In this document: one piece after another, positions 27,066-36,380 of the stretch
How positions within the stretch are numbered: position 1 is the stretch's first letter
Layout of the letters: each line of letters starts with the position of its first letter
Assembly (NCBI RefSeq): GCF_900110115.1
Contig: NZ_FOCM01000004.1
Span: forward strand, 62,001-126,000
DNA from: Palleronia pelagia
GTDB taxonomy: Bacteria; Pseudomonadota; Alphaproteobacteria; Rhodobacterales; Rhodobacteraceae
Direction of reading: 5' to 3'
DNA: 64,000 nt
Notes under the pieces: model-generated
Databases searched by the model: none
What the model saw: only the letters and a program-made list of their open reading frames with translations
Told to the model about the DNA's origin: nothing
Position numbers and translations under genes: made by a program

Positions 27066-27092
27066 CCGACGCACATTGGCCGGTTCGGCGCG

Positions 27093-27698
27093 CTAGCCCC
27101 CGAAGCTGCGCCCGCCGAAGCCGCCGCCGGTGCGTGCGGCGCCGAAGCCGCCCCGGCTCTGGACCGCCGCACGGCTGAGCGGCGCGGCCGTCCGGGTATT
27201 GGGCGACGCCCCGAACGAACTGGAGCGCAGCGTCGTGCTGCCGCGGTTGCCCGACAGGACCGTGCCGCCGCCGGGCGTGGCGAAGCTGCCACCGGGCGTG
27301 CGGTAAAGCGGCTTCGCCCCCATGCCGCGCCCGCCCATCATGTTGCCGATCATGTATCCCGCCAGCAGCGGCAGGAAGATCGACGACCCGTCCGACCGGG
27401 TCTCGACCGCGCATTCGCCGCCGTGCTGCTCCTCGCACAGCGCCTGGGACTCGTAGCGCGGCGCGCTTTCGCGGTGCACCTCCTGCGCCTCGGCGAAGCC
27501 CGACGCGCAGTCGTCGACGGTGAAGTCGTTCTGCGGCAGCTCGGCCAGCGCGCGGCATTCCTCGACCGAGGGAAACACCTTGGCCTCGACCCGGTCCTCC
27601 TGGCAGGCGGCCAGGCCGAAGGCGGCACTGCCAAGCAGCAGGACACGCGCGGTGCGGGCGCGCTTGCGGGGGCGGGTTGGTGGCGTTTGTCTGGTCAT
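27093..27698 (-). CDS. DUF1190 (YgiB-like) lipoprotein
   Basis: A 201-aa protein with a basic N-terminus, hydrophobic segment and lipobox (LLLGSAAFGLAACQ; Cys near 32). The middle has FPSVEECRA and CEEQHGGECA, then LPLLAGYMIGNMMGGRG, and a Gly/Ser/Arg-rich tail ending GGFGGRSFGG. This matches the DUF1190/YgiB group, which is often encoded beside a glutathionylspermidine-synthase-like gene, as here. The start lies one base after the upstream gene's stop. Function is unknown. Confidence 0.85.
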   Translation of the reverse strand: MTRQTPPTRPRKRARTARVLLLGSAAFGLAACQEDRVEAKVFPSVEECRALAELPQNDFTVDDCASGFAEAQEVHRESAPRYESQALCEEQHGGECAVETRSDGSSIFLPLLAGYMIGNMMGGRGMGAKPLYRTPGGSFATPGGGTVLSGNRGSTTLRSSSFGASPNTRTAAPLSRAAVQSRGGFGAARTGGGFGGRSFGG

Positions 27699-27699
27699 C

Positions 27700-28857
27700 T
27701 CAAGGCTCGATATAATGCGGACGGAAGCGGCTGGTATCCTGGGTGATGCGCGACACATCCTCGCGCAGGCCGAGACCGTGTGCCTCGTGCCCCACCATCC
27801 AGACGCCGCAGACCGTGTGATCCTCGCCGAACCGCGGCAGCGGGGCATAGGCCTGAAGAATGCGCGGGTGGGCATCGTAGGTCGTGTCCGACGAAACCTC
27901 GTCCACCGCGCCGCGGATGCGTATCCCGGCCCCCTCGCGCGAAAAGATCGGCTTCTCGACCACCGTATCGCCCAGCGCGCTCGCGTCCTCGTCGGCGAAG
28001 ACGGACGGCAGCAGGTTGGGATGGCCCGGGAACATCCGCCACAGCACCGGCAGGATCCCCTTGTTCGACACAAGCGCCTTCCAGGCGGGTTCGATGATCC
28101 GCACCCGCGCTCCGGCGATGGCGTCGGCGAAATCGTCGCGCAGCATGTCTTCCCACGGGTAGAGCTTGAAGAGCGTGCCGATCACCCGGTCCTCTTCGTC
28201 GGTGAACTGGCCCGACTCGCCCAGCCCGATCTTGCGGATGTCGGTGAAATGCGCGCCCATGCCCGCCTCGCGCGCGGCCCAGCCGATGGTCTCGACGGTG
28301 GCGTAATCCTCGACCGCGTCGGCGAAGGCGGCGAAGTGGATGTCGGTATCGGGCTCGAACATCTGCGCCAGCCGCGCGGCCAGCGCCTCGTGCAGCCCGT
28401 TGAACTGGTCGGCGCCCTCGGGCAGGCGGCCGCTGGCGATCATGTCCTCGAGCCAGTGCCACTGGAAGCCGCTGGTCTCGTAAAGCGTGGTGGGCGTATC
28501 GGCGTTGTATTCCAGCAGCTTGGCCGGCCCGCCCGCGCCATAGGCGAAATCCATCCGACCGTAGAGCTCGGGCTGATCCTCGGCCCAGCTGGCGGCGACG
28601 AGGTCGCGATGCGCCTCGGGAATCGCCAGCCGCTCCATCAGCTCTTCCGAGCCCACGATCTCGGCCACGGCCTCGCGGCACATGCGGTGCAGTTCCTCGG
28701 CCGGGCCTTCCAGCTTGGTCTCGATCTCGTCGAGCGTGAAGGCATAGGCCGCGCTTTCATCCCAGTAGAGCGCGCCGTCCAGGTGGTGGAACGTGAAGCC
28801 CGCATCGCGGGCCTTGTCCTCCCAGTCGGGCCGGGCGCCCAGGTCGTGTCGCTGCAT
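27700..28857 (-). CDS. Glutathionylspermidine-synthase-like ATP-grasp protein (YgiC type)
   Basis: A 385-aa enzyme of the glutathionylspermidine synthase C-terminal-domain family, an ATP-grasp ligase fold. Visible signatures are GRMDFAYG, LLEYNADTPTTLYETSGFQWHW, NKGILPVLWRMFPGHPNLLP, VVEKPIFSREGAGI and CGVWMVG. The start chosen is MQRHDLGARPDW with an AAAGGA upstream. It is paired with the DUF1190 lipoprotein gene as in E. coli ygiBC. The substrate of YgiC-type proteins is not known to be glutathione plus spermidine; only the fold and ligase chemistry are inferred. Confidence 0.9.
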   Translation of the reverse strand: MQRHDLGARPDWEDKARDAGFTFHHLDGALYWDESAAYAFTLDEIETKLEGPAEELHRMCREAVAEIVGSEELMERLAIPEAHRDLVAASWAEDQPELYGRMDFAYGAGGPAKLLEYNADTPTTLYETSGFQWHWLEDMIASGRLPEGADQFNGLHEALAARLAQMFEPDTDIHFAAFADAVEDYATVETIGWAAREAGMGAHFTDIRKIGLGESGQFTDEEDRVIGTLFKLYPWEDMLRDDFADAIAGARVRIIEPAWKALVSNKGILPVLWRMFPGHPNLLPSVFADEDASALGDTVVEKPIFSREGAGIRIRGAVDEVSSDTTYDAHPRILQAYAPLPRFGEDHTVCGVWMVGHEAHGLGLREDVSRITQDTSRFRPHYIEP

Positions 28858-29065
28858 GTCGCGTGGTGATCCTTTCGCTGCGACGCCAACCATCCCAGCG
28901 CAACGGTCCGGCCGCAAGGGGCCGCGCCACGGCGGTGGTCCCTTGCCACCGGCCGCAGGGAATTATTTGCGGGGCCGTGGCGCCCTGCCCTTGTGACGCG
29001 ACCCGCGCGGTCACATCTGCGCGCAACGCGGGGACGGGTGTCCGGCGAAAACGGGAGAGATTTCG

Positions 29066-29986
29066 GTGGATTATCTGTTGGTGGCGGGCGGGCTGCTGGG
29101 GCTGTTCCTCGGCGGCGAGGCCCTGGTGCGCGGCGCGGTGGGCATCGCCCGGAAACTGGGCCTTCCGGCCCTGCTGATCGGGCTGACGGTGGTGGGCTTC
29201 GGCACCTCGACGCCCGAACTTCTGGTGTCGGTCGACGCGGCGCTGGGTGGTGTGCCGGATATCGCCATCGGCAACGTCCTGGGCTCGAACATCGCCAATA
29301 TCCTGCTCATCATCGGGGTGACCGCGCTGCTGCGGCCGATCCCCGTGCCGGCGGCGGGGCTGCGCCGCGACCTGGGCGTCATGCTGGCCGGCGCGCTGGT
29401 CCTGCTGCCGGTCTTCGCCCTATCCCAGGTGGCGCGTCCGGCGGGCGCGTTGCTGGTGGCCGGCCTTGTCGCCTACCTGGTCTGGGCCTATCGCAGCCCC
29501 GGCCCCGCCACCCCCGAGGCCGAGGACACGCCCGCGCCGGCGGCCATGGGCGTTTCGCTCGTCTGGCTGGCGGTCGGGCTGGTCGCGCTGATGCTGGGCG
29601 CGCGGTTCCTGGTGGATGGCGCCAGCAACATCGCGCGGGGGCTCGGCGTGTCCGAGGCGTTCATCGGGCTGACGGTGGTGGCGGTGGGCACGTCCCTGCC
29701 CGAGCTCGCCACCTCGATCATCGCCGCGCTGCGCCGCCAGTCCGAGATCGCCATCGGCAACGTGGTGGGGTCGAACATCTTCAATATCCTGGGCATCCTC
29801 GGGCTGACGGCTGTCATCTCGCCGATCCCGGTGGCCGAGCGGTTCCTGCGATTCGATTTGCCGGTGGTGATCGGCGTGTCCCTGGTCCTGGCCGCGCTGC
29901 TGCTGGCGCGCCCGCGGATCGGACGGGTCTTCGGCCTGCTGCTTCTGGCGGGGTACGCGGCCTACGTCTTCGCGGCGCAGGGCTGA
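29066..29986 (+). CDS. Calcium/sodium antiporter (CaCA, YrbG type)
   Basis: A 306-aa membrane protein with about ten helices in two homologous halves. Each half carries the cation-exchange alpha-repeat: GFGTSTPELLVS...GNVLGSNIANI in the first and AVGTSLPELATS...GNVVGSNIFNI in the second. It exchanges Ca2+ for Na+ or H+ across the inner membrane. The start is GTG with GGGAGAG seven bases before it. It is transcribed away from the glutathionylspermidine-synthase-like gene and ends seven bases from the convergent HAD gene. Confidence 0.95.
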   Translation: MDYLLVAGGLLGLFLGGEALVRGAVGIARKLGLPALLIGLTVVGFGTSTPELLVSVDAALGGVPDIAIGNVLGSNIANILLIIGVTALLRPIPVPAAGLRRDLGVMLAGALVLLPVFALSQVARPAGALLVAGLVAYLVWAYRSPGPATPEAEDTPAPAAMGVSLVWLAVGLVALMLGARFLVDGASNIARGLGVSEAFIGLTVVAVGTSLPELATSIIAALRRQSEIAIGNVVGSNIFNILGILGLTAVISPIPVAERFLRFDLPVVIGVSLVLAALLLARPRIGRVFGLLLLAGYAAYVFAAQG

Positions 29987-29993
29987 GCGGCTT

Positions 29994-30617
29994 TCACGGC
30001 CACATCCGGTCGAGTTCGTCGAAAAGACGCAGGCCGCTTTCTTCCGCGCCGGGGCCATAGCGGAACACGGTCATCCCGGCCGCCGCGCCGGCCGCCGCCC
30101 CGGTGTCGCTGTCCTCGACCACGGCAACGCGGGACGGCGCGACGCCCAGAAGATGCGCCGCGCGCAGGTAGGGCTCGGGTGCGGGCTTGCCGTCGCGCAC
30201 GTCGTTGCGGGTGATCGTGGTCGCCATCGGATGGTTCAGGCCCAGCACCCGCAGGTTCGCCTCGACGAAGGGCCGCATGGAGTTCGACACGAAGCCCTGC
30301 GCGACCCCCGCCGCCGCGACCCGGCGGTAGAGATCGACAGGCGCGTCGAAGACCCACACCCTGTCCAGATGGTCCATGTAGATCATGGCGCGCAGGGCGA
30401 CCCATTCGTGCAGGTTCAGGGTCAACCCGACATTCTGGGTCATCCAGGCATGGCTCGCGTCCTCGGATTTGCCCAGTACGACCGCGTGGAAGTCTTCGGG
30501 CAGCTGCAGCCCGAGCCGCTCGGCCGCCAGGCCGAAGCTCAGATCGTGGACCGGCTCGCTGTCGGCAAGGGTGCCGTCGATATCCCACAGAACCGCGTCG
30601 AAAGGATGATCCGTCAT
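29994..30617 (-). CDS. HAD-superfamily phosphatase/phosphomutase-like
   Basis: A 207-aa haloacid-dehalogenase hydrolase of the beta-phosphoglucomutase-like group. Motif I is DIDGTL (nucleophile Asp near 11), motif II is VSNSMR, the Lys is in DGKPAPEPY, and motif IV is VVEDSDTGAAAG. The start has GAGGAG upstream. It follows xylulokinase by nine bases on the same strand, so it may act on a pentose- or polyol-derived phosphate. The exact substrate cannot be assigned. Confidence 0.9.
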   Translation of the reverse strand: MTDHPFDAVLWDIDGTLADSEPVHDLSFGLAAERLGLQLPEDFHAVVLGKSEDASHAWMTQNVGLTLNLHEWVALRAMIYMDHLDRVWVFDAPVDLYRRVAAAGVAQGFVSNSMRPFVEANLRVLGLNHPMATTITRNDVRDGKPAPEPYLRAAHLLGVAPSRVAVVEDSDTGAAAGAAAGMTVFRYGPGAEESGLRLFDELDRMWP

Positions 30618-30626
30618 GCCCGCTCC

Positions 30627-32072
30627 TCAGATGTCGCCAGCGGCCGCCAGTGGCCGCAACGCGCGGTAAAGCGCGCGGTAACGGGCCAGCCGCGCGGCCA
30701 GATCGGGGCTGTCCTGCGGGGTGAAGATATCGCCAGCCCCGGGTGACCGGGACAGGTCCGCGAATGTCATCGCGCCGGTGCCGACGGCGGCCAGCTTGGC
30801 GGCGCCCAGAGCCGGTCCCGCCGCGGCCCCTTCCGCGCGGGCCAGCGTCAGGCCGGTGGCGTCACAGATGGTCTGGACCACAAGGTCGCCCCTAGCGCCG
30901 CCGCCAAGGGTCAGCAGCTGTGGCACGTCGTCCAGCGCGCCCGCGAAGCTCGCCGCGCCATCGGCGAAGGAAAACGCGATGGCCTCGATCACCGCGCGGG
31001 CGATGGCGGCGCGATCGGTCGAATCCTCCAGCCCGTAAAAGGCCGCGCGGATATGCGGGTCGGCATGGGGGCTGCGCTCGCCGGTCAGGTACGGCAGGAA
31101 CAGCGGCACGCGGCCCGGGTCGGCCGTGGCGGCCAGCGCCAGCGTGTCCGGCACGCCGAGGTTCAGCTGTCCTGCGATCCAGGCGAGGGGGCGTCCACCG
31201 TTCAGCATCGCCGCCATCTGGTACCACCGTCCGGGCACGGCATGGGCGAAAGCGTGCAGCGTGGCGCCGGGATTGGGGGCATACCTGTCGCCCGCGAGGA
31301 AGATCTGGCCCGAGGTGCCCAGCGACAGCACCGCGCGCCCCGGTTCGACCGCGCCGACGGCCACGGCGCCCACGGCCGTGTCGCCGCCACCGATGACCAC
31401 CGGACACCCTGCGGGCAGGCCGGTATGGGCGGCGGCCTCGGGCGTGACGCTTCCCGCGATCTCGGTGCCTTCCAGCAAGCGCGGCAGCCAACCGGGGTCG
31501 ATCCCGGCGGCCGCGACGATGTCGCCCGACCAGTCGCGCGCCGCCTCGTCCAGCAAAAGCGCACCGGCCGCGTCCGACATGTCGGTGGCGCATTCGCCGG
31601 TCAGCCGCAGCGCCACGTAATCCTTCGGCAGCAGCAGGTGGGCGATGCGGGCGTAGAGCCCGGGCTCTTCCGCCGCCAGCCACAGCAGCTTCGGCGCCGT
31701 GAACCCCGGCAGCGGCGGCACCCCGGCGATCTGCCCGATCGCGGGAACACGCTCGGACAGCGTCTTGCACTCGGCCACCGCGCGGCTGTCGTTCCACAGG
31801 ATCGCCGGGCGCAGCGGTCGGTGCTCCGCGTCCAGCACCACCGCGCCGTGCATCTGCCCCGACAGCCCGACGCCCGTCACGCCGCCCAGGTCGGTCGACA
31901 GGTTGCGCGCCGCCGCCCCGATTGCCGTCCACCAGGCCTCGGGATCCTGCTCGGACCAGCCGGGCCGGGGCGAGGCGACGGACAGTTCGGCACTGGACTG
32001 CTCGATCACCCGTCCGTCGCGCATGACGGCCAGCTTTACGGCAGAGGTGCCGATATCGATCCCCAGGTGCAT
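30627..32072 (-). CDS. xylB: Xylulokinase
   Basis: A 481-aa FGGY-family sugar kinase that phosphorylates D-xylulose with ATP. It begins MHLGIDIGTSAVKLAVM, has the GLSGQMHGAV segment characteristic of xylulokinases, LPKDYVALRLTGE, the ATP-site SLGTSGQIF, and the C-terminal TLGGGARGDLVVQTICD with catalytic Asp upstream in GGGDTAVGAV. Length is normal for XylB. The ATG has GGGAGGG upstream. The HAD gene follows; no xylose isomerase or polyol transporter is in the window. Confidence 0.94.
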   Translation of the reverse strand: MHLGIDIGTSAVKLAVMRDGRVIEQSSAELSVASPRPGWSEQDPEAWWTAIGAAARNLSTDLGGVTGVGLSGQMHGAVVLDAEHRPLRPAILWNDSRAVAECKTLSERVPAIGQIAGVPPLPGFTAPKLLWLAAEEPGLYARIAHLLLPKDYVALRLTGECATDMSDAAGALLLDEAARDWSGDIVAAAGIDPGWLPRLLEGTEIAGSVTPEAAAHTGLPAGCPVVIGGGDTAVGAVAVGAVEPGRAVLSLGTSGQIFLAGDRYAPNPGATLHAFAHAVPGRWYQMAAMLNGGRPLAWIAGQLNLGVPDTLALAATADPGRVPLFLPYLTGERSPHADPHIRAAFYGLEDSTDRAAIARAVIEAIAFSFADGAASFAGALDDVPQLLTLGGGARGDLVVQTICDATGLTLARAEGAAAGPALGAAKLAAVGTGAMTFADLSRSPGAGDIFTPQDSPDLAARLARYRALYRALRPLAAAGDI

Positions 32073-32149
32073 GCAAACCCTCCCGCGTTGTCGCCTGAGC
32101 CTAGCGCGCCAGTCGCCCGACCAGAAGGCCCGGTCGCGCCGCTTGCGCC

Positions 32150-32178
32150 TTGCATCGCCGCGGCTCTGACGCTAGCTA
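32150..32178 (+). promoter_or_regulatory. Candidate tRNA-Gly promoter
   Basis: TTGCAT and TAGCTA are separated by 17 bases; the -10 ends nine bases before the tRNA 5' end, a fitting distance. Confidence 0.5.
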
Positions 32179-32187
32179 GGGCACGAC

Positions 32188-32261
32188 GCGGGCGTTGTGT
32201 AATGGTAAGACCTCAGCCTTCCAAGCTGATGATACGGGTTCGATTCCCGTCGCCCGCTCCA
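32188..32261 (+). tRNA. tRNA-Gly (anticodon TCC)
   Basis: A 74-nt tRNA including the encoded CCA. The acceptor arms GCGGGCG and CGCCCGC pair perfectly; the anticodon stem TCAGC/GCTGA encloses the loop CTTCCAA with anticodon TCC; the T arm is ACGGG-TTCGATT-CCCGT. A possible promoter lies just upstream. No integrase or duplicated 3' end was seen nearby. Confidence 0.97.
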
Positions 32262-32365
32262 ATCCCCTCCCTGCCCTGTTGCCGCAGCCCCGGCCCAAGC
32301 CTTGTCGGCCCGTGCCCGTCGGCCTAGAAGGGCCGGACGACGACACCACACGCACGAGGCCCGCC

Positions 32366-34147
32366 TTGGCAGACCCCACCGCGGAGGAGCGGGCGAAATC
32401 CAGGAAGATCGGCGCGCTTGCCGCGCTCTGGCCGTTCCTGAGCCCCTACCGGACCCTGATGATCGCCGCCGGGCTGGCGCTGGTGCTGACGGCCTGCGTG
32501 TCGCTGGCGCTGCCCATCGCCGTGCGCCGCGTGGTGGACGGGTTCGAGACCTCGGCCGAACAGCTACTCGACAGCTACTTCCTGGCCTTCCTCGCCATCG
32601 CGGGGCTGATGGCCGTGGGCACGGGCCTGCGCTATTACCTCGTCACGCGGCTGGGCGAACGGGTCGTGGCCGATATCCGCAAAGCCGTTTTCGATCGCGT
32701 CATCAGGATGAGCCCGGCCTTCTACGAGCGCATCATGACCGGCGAGGTGCTGAGCCGTATCACCACCGACACCACGCTTCTGCTGTCGGTGATCGGCTCG
32801 TCGGTCAGCGTCGCGCTGCGCAACGTGCTGATCCTGATCGGCGGTCTGGTGCTGCTGCTTTTCACCTCGGTGAAGCTCACGCTGATGGTCCTGCTGATCG
32901 TGCCGCTGGTGATCGTGCCGATCATAACGCTGGGCCGGCGGCTGCGCCGTCTCAGCCGCGAGAACCAGGACTGGATCGCGCAAAGCTCGGGCAACGCGTC
33001 CGAGGCGCTCCTGTCGGTGCAGACCGTGCAGGCCTTCACCCACGAACGGGCCTCGCAGGCGGCATTCGCGACCGTGACCGAGGAATCGTTCCGCTCGGCC
33101 AGGACGCGCATCGCGGTGCGCGCCGCCATGACGGTGATCGTCATCACGCTGGTCTTTTTCGGCATCGTCGGCGTGCTGTGGATCGGTGCGCGCGACGTCC
33201 GCGCCGACCTGATGACCGTGGGCGAGCTGGTTCAGTTCGTCATCTACGCGGTGATGGTCGCGGGCTCGGTCGCGGCCCTGTCCGAGATCTGGGGCGAGCT
33301 TCAGCGCGCCGCCGGCGCGACCGAGCGGCTGGTCGAGCTGCTGACCGCCACCGACAGCGTGACCGACCCCGAGGCCCCGCGCCCCCTGCCCGCCCCGCGC
33401 GGCGAGATCCGCTTCGACGACGTGCGCTTCGCCTACCCCGCGCGGCCCGACATCGCGGCGCTGGACGGGGTCAGCTTCACCGTGGCGCCCGGCGAGACCG
33501 TTGCGCTGGTGGGCCCCTCCGGCGCCGGCAAGACCACGATCATCCAGCTGCTCCTGCGGTTCTACGACCCCGAAGCGGGAACCATCGCGCTGGACGGCGT
33601 CGCGTTGTCGAAGATGGCGCGCAAGGACTTCCGGCGCCACATGGCGCTGGTGCCGCAGGACCCGGTGATTTTCGCCGCCTCCGCGCGCGAGAACATCCGC
33701 TTCGGCCGCCCCGATGCGTCGGATGCCGAGGTCGAATCCGCCGCCCGCGCCGCCGCCGCGCACGACTTCCTGACCCGCCTGCCGGACGGCTACGACACCT
33801 ATGTGGGCGAACGCGGCGTGATGCTGTCGGGCGGCCAGAAGCAGCGCATCGCCATCGCCCGCGCCATCCTGCGCGACGCGCCGGTGCTGCTGCTGGACGA
33901 GGCGACATCGGCGCTCGACGCCGAATCCGAGGCCGCGGTGCAGCGCGCGGTCGAGGACCTCGCCAAGGGCCGCACCACGCTGGTCGTGGCCCACCGGCTG
34001 GCCACCGTGAAGAAGGCCGACCGCATCCTGGTGTTCGAGGCCGGGCGGATCGTCGCCACCGGCACCCACGATCAGCTCGTGGCCCAGGGCGGCCTTTACG
34101 CGCGGCTGGCCCGGCTGCAATTCACCGAAGGCCTCGCCGCCGAGTAA
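32366..34147 (+). CDS. MsbA-like ABC exporter (fused membrane and ATPase domains)
   Basis: A 593-aa half-transporter of the MsbA/LmrA type. The N-terminal transmembrane domain has six helices (residues about 25-300), and the ATPase domain has Walker A GPSGAGKTT, the Q-loop VPQDPVIF, the signature LSGGQKQRIAIAR, Walker B VLLLDEATSALD and the H-loop VVAHRLATV. The start is taken as TTG, giving L/MADPTAEERAKSRK, with GAGG upstream; an upstream ATG in the same frame lies inside the tRNA and is impossible. A GTG at 32312 is a less likely option. The substrate is unknown, perhaps a lipid. Confidence 0.9.
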   Translation: MADPTAEERAKSRKIGALAALWPFLSPYRTLMIAAGLALVLTACVSLALPIAVRRVVDGFETSAEQLLDSYFLAFLAIAGLMAVGTGLRYYLVTRLGERVVADIRKAVFDRVIRMSPAFYERIMTGEVLSRITTDTTLLLSVIGSSVSVALRNVLILIGGLVLLLFTSVKLTLMVLLIVPLVIVPIITLGRRLRRLSRENQDWIAQSSGNASEALLSVQTVQAFTHERASQAAFATVTEESFRSARTRIAVRAAMTVIVITLVFFGIVGVLWIGARDVRADLMTVGELVQFVIYAVMVAGSVAALSEIWGELQRAAGATERLVELLTATDSVTDPEAPRPLPAPRGEIRFDDVRFAYPARPDIAALDGVSFTVAPGETVALVGPSGAGKTTIIQLLLRFYDPEAGTIALDGVALSKMARKDFRRHMALVPQDPVIFAASARENIRFGRPDASDAEVESAARAAAAHDFLTRLPDGYDTYVGERGVMLSGGQKQRIAIARAILRDAPVLLLDEATSALDAESEAAVQRAVEDLAKGRTTLVVAHRLATVKKADRILVFEAGRIVATGTHDQLVAQGGLYARLARLQFTEGLAAE

Positions 34148-34172
34148 CCCGGCCCCGGCTTCATCTTTCCCG

Positions 34173-34219
34173 AAATACCTCCGGGGGAGTCCGCGCCAGC
34201 GGACGGGGGCAGCGCCCCC
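34173..34219 (+). repeat. Palindromic intergenic element, copy 2
   Basis: It starts AAATACCTCCGGGGGAG and repeats the stem-loops GTCCGCgccaGCGGAC and GGGGGcagcGCCCCC, nearly identical to copy 1. It is preceded by TTCATCTTTCC, which is also present at the copy near 36.3 kb and, reversed, at 47385. Confidence 0.8.
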
Positions 34220-34340
34220 GCGCCGGTCCGGCCACTTTCGCCTTGCGCCGATGTATCGCAGCGTCAGACTTGATCTGCGCCGGGAATGCACCAACAACCC
34301 GGCGCCAAGAAACGGGCACCAAAACGGGGAGGAGACCGCC

Positions 34341-36215
34341 ATGGGCTACGCGAACTACGACGACCGTCGCGCCATCGAAAACGCGGCGAAATGGGAAGAC
34401 CGCGACCTGCCGGTCACCGCCTGGCAGATGCTGAACCGCACCGCCGACAAGTTCGGCACGCGGCCCGCCGTCACCTTTCAGCTGTTCTCGGGGGAATCCG
34501 ACCCGGCCGAAACGCTCAGCTGGAACGCGCTGCGCAACCAGACCGCGCAGATGGCCAACCTGCTGCGCGAGCTGGGCGTGGGCGAGACCGACAAGGTCGC
34601 CTACCTTCTGCCCAACTGCAACGAGGCCATCGTCACCTACCTGGGCGGCATGGTCGCGGGCGTCGTGAACCCGATCAACCCGCTGCTGGACGCCGAGCAG
34701 ATCGCCGCCATCCTGCGCCAGACCGACGCCAAGGTCCTCGTCACCCTGCGCGCCTTCCCCAAGACCGACGTCGCGCAGAAGGCCGCCAAGGCGGTCGAGC
34801 TGGCGCCGAACGTGAAACACGTGGTCGAGGTCGACCTGCACCGCTACCTCACCGGGTTGAAGAAGCTGATCGTGCCGCTGATCCGCCCCAAGGTCGAGGT
34901 CAAGCACAAGGCCAAGGTCCACGCCTTCACCAAGGCGGTGGGCGCCCAGCCCACCAAGCTGACGTTCCAGGACAGCACCACCGACCGCGTCTGCACCAAC
35001 TTCCACACCGGCGGCACCACGGGCATGCCCAAGGTCGCCCAGCACAAGTACTCTGGCGTCATCTACAACGGCTGGCTGGGACAGGAGTTGCTGTTCAACG
35101 AGGACGACAACCTGATCTGCCCGTTGCCCATGTTCCACGTCTTCGCGGCCATCGTGGTCATGGGGGCCTCGCTGGCCTCGGGCGCGCACGTGGTCTTCCC
35201 CACGCCCCAGGGCTATCGCGGCGAAGGCGTGTTCGACAATTTCTGGAAGCTCTGCCAGCGCCACGACATCACCTTCATGATCACCGTGCCCACCGCCATG
35301 TCGGCGCTGATGCAGCGCAAGGTGGATGCCGACATCACGAAGCTGAAGATCGCCTTCTGCGGCTCGGCCCCCCTGCCGCTGGAGCTCTATCGCCGGTTCG
35401 AGGAAGCGGCGGGCGTCACCATCTGCGAGGGCTACGGCCTGACCGAGGCGACCTGCCTGGTGTCGATCAACCCGCCCGACGGCGAGAAGAAGGTCGGCTC
35501 CATCGGCATCCCCTTCCCCTACACGGACGTGAAGATCGTCAAGAACGGCCAGGAATGCGAGGTCGACAGCATCGGCGAGATCTGCGTGTCCAGCCCCGGT
35601 GTCTTCGCCGGCAAGACCTATACCGAGGAAGACAAGAACAAGGACCTGTTCTACCAGGACCGCTACCTGCGCACCGGTGACCTGGGCCGCGTCGATGGCG
35701 ACGGCTACCTCTGGATCACCGGCCGCGCCAAGGACCTGATCATCCGTGGCGGCCACAATATCGACCCCGCCGAGATCGAAGAGGCGCTGGCCGGCCATGA
35801 CGCCGTCGCCATGGTGGGCGCCATCGGCCAGCCGGACGCCCACGCGGGCGAATTGCCCTGCGCCTATGTCGAGCTGGTGGGCGACGCCACCGTCACCACC
35901 GACGAGCTGCTGGAATATGCCAAGGGCAAGATCCACGAACGCGCCGCCTGGCCCAAGTTCGTGGGCATTCTGGACGAGCTGCCCAAGACCGCCGTGGGCA
36001 AGGTCTTCAAGCCCGACCTGCGGCGCCTGGCGATCAAGCGGGTCTATGACAAGGCCCTGGACGATGCGGGCCTGAACGCGCGGGTCGACAGCGTGGTCGA
36101 GGACAAGAAGCGCGGCCTCGTCGCCCGGATCCAGTCGGACGCCGGCACAGACCGCGACGCGGTGGCGCGCGTCATGGGCGACTATCCCGGCCATTGGGAC
36201 TGGGCCGACGCCTGA
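34341..36215 (+). CDS. AMP-forming acyl-CoA synthetase
   Basis: A 624-aa enzyme of the ANL adenylate-forming family that activates a carboxylic acid to its CoA thioester via an acyl-AMP. The start MGYANYDDRRAIEN has GGGGAGGAG upstream. It shows the P-loop-like HTGGTTGMPKVAQHK, GYGLTEATC, the adenine-site YLRTGDLGRVDGDG and ITGRAKDLIIRGGHNIDP, and the C-terminal PKTAVGKVFKPDLRR with the catalytic Lys. The chain-length preference cannot be read from the sequence. It stands alone with its own terminator, between repeat copies 2 and 3. Confidence 0.93.
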   Translation: MGYANYDDRRAIENAAKWEDRDLPVTAWQMLNRTADKFGTRPAVTFQLFSGESDPAETLSWNALRNQTAQMANLLRELGVGETDKVAYLLPNCNEAIVTYLGGMVAGVVNPINPLLDAEQIAAILRQTDAKVLVTLRAFPKTDVAQKAAKAVELAPNVKHVVEVDLHRYLTGLKKLIVPLIRPKVEVKHKAKVHAFTKAVGAQPTKLTFQDSTTDRVCTNFHTGGTTGMPKVAQHKYSGVIYNGWLGQELLFNEDDNLICPLPMFHVFAAIVVMGASLASGAHVVFPTPQGYRGEGVFDNFWKLCQRHDITFMITVPTAMSALMQRKVDADITKLKIAFCGSAPLPLELYRRFEEAAGVTICEGYGLTEATCLVSINPPDGEKKVGSIGIPFPYTDVKIVKNGQECEVDSIGEICVSSPGVFAGKTYTEEDKNKDLFYQDRYLRTGDLGRVDGDGYLWITGRAKDLIIRGGHNIDPAEIEEALAGHDAVAMVGAIGQPDAHAGELPCAYVELVGDATVTTDELLEYAKGKIHERAAWPKFVGILDELPKTAVGKVFKPDLRRLAIKRVYDKALDDAGLNARVDSVVEDKKRGLVARIQSDAGTDRDAVARVMGDYPGHWDWADA

Positions 36216-36244
36216 GCGGCTGCTTCGTAACGAAAGTCGATGTG

Positions 36245-36276
36245 ATCGCCCGCCCCGCGCGGGCGATTTTCGTTTT
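36245..36276 (+). terminator. Rho-independent terminator after the acyl-CoA synthetase gene
   Basis: The perfect 9-bp stem ATCGCCCGC/GCGGGCGAT with a five-base loop is followed by a T-rich run, TTTTCGTTTT, 30 bases after the stop codon. Confidence 0.88.
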
Positions 36277-36326
36277 GCCCCGGACTCCGTCGACACAGGA
36301 GATCCGCCCCATCTTCATCTCTCCAT

Positions 36327-36371
36327 AAATACCTCCGGGGGAGGCCCGGCACGGGCCGGGGGCAGAGCCCC
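36327..36371 (+). repeat. Palindromic intergenic element, copy 3
   Basis: It starts AAATACCTCCGGGGGAGG, then has GCCCGGcacGGGCCGGGG and a shortened second stem GGGGcagaGCCCC. It is more diverged from copies 1 and 2 but keeps compensating changes in the first stem, and is preceded by a TTCATCT-like segment. Confidence 0.75.
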
Positions 36372-36380
36372 AGAGCCGCT

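Noticed and set aside
32188-32261. tRNA-Gly as an integration site of a genomic island
   Set aside because: No integrase, no duplicated tRNA 3' end and no change in gene style were seen next to it.
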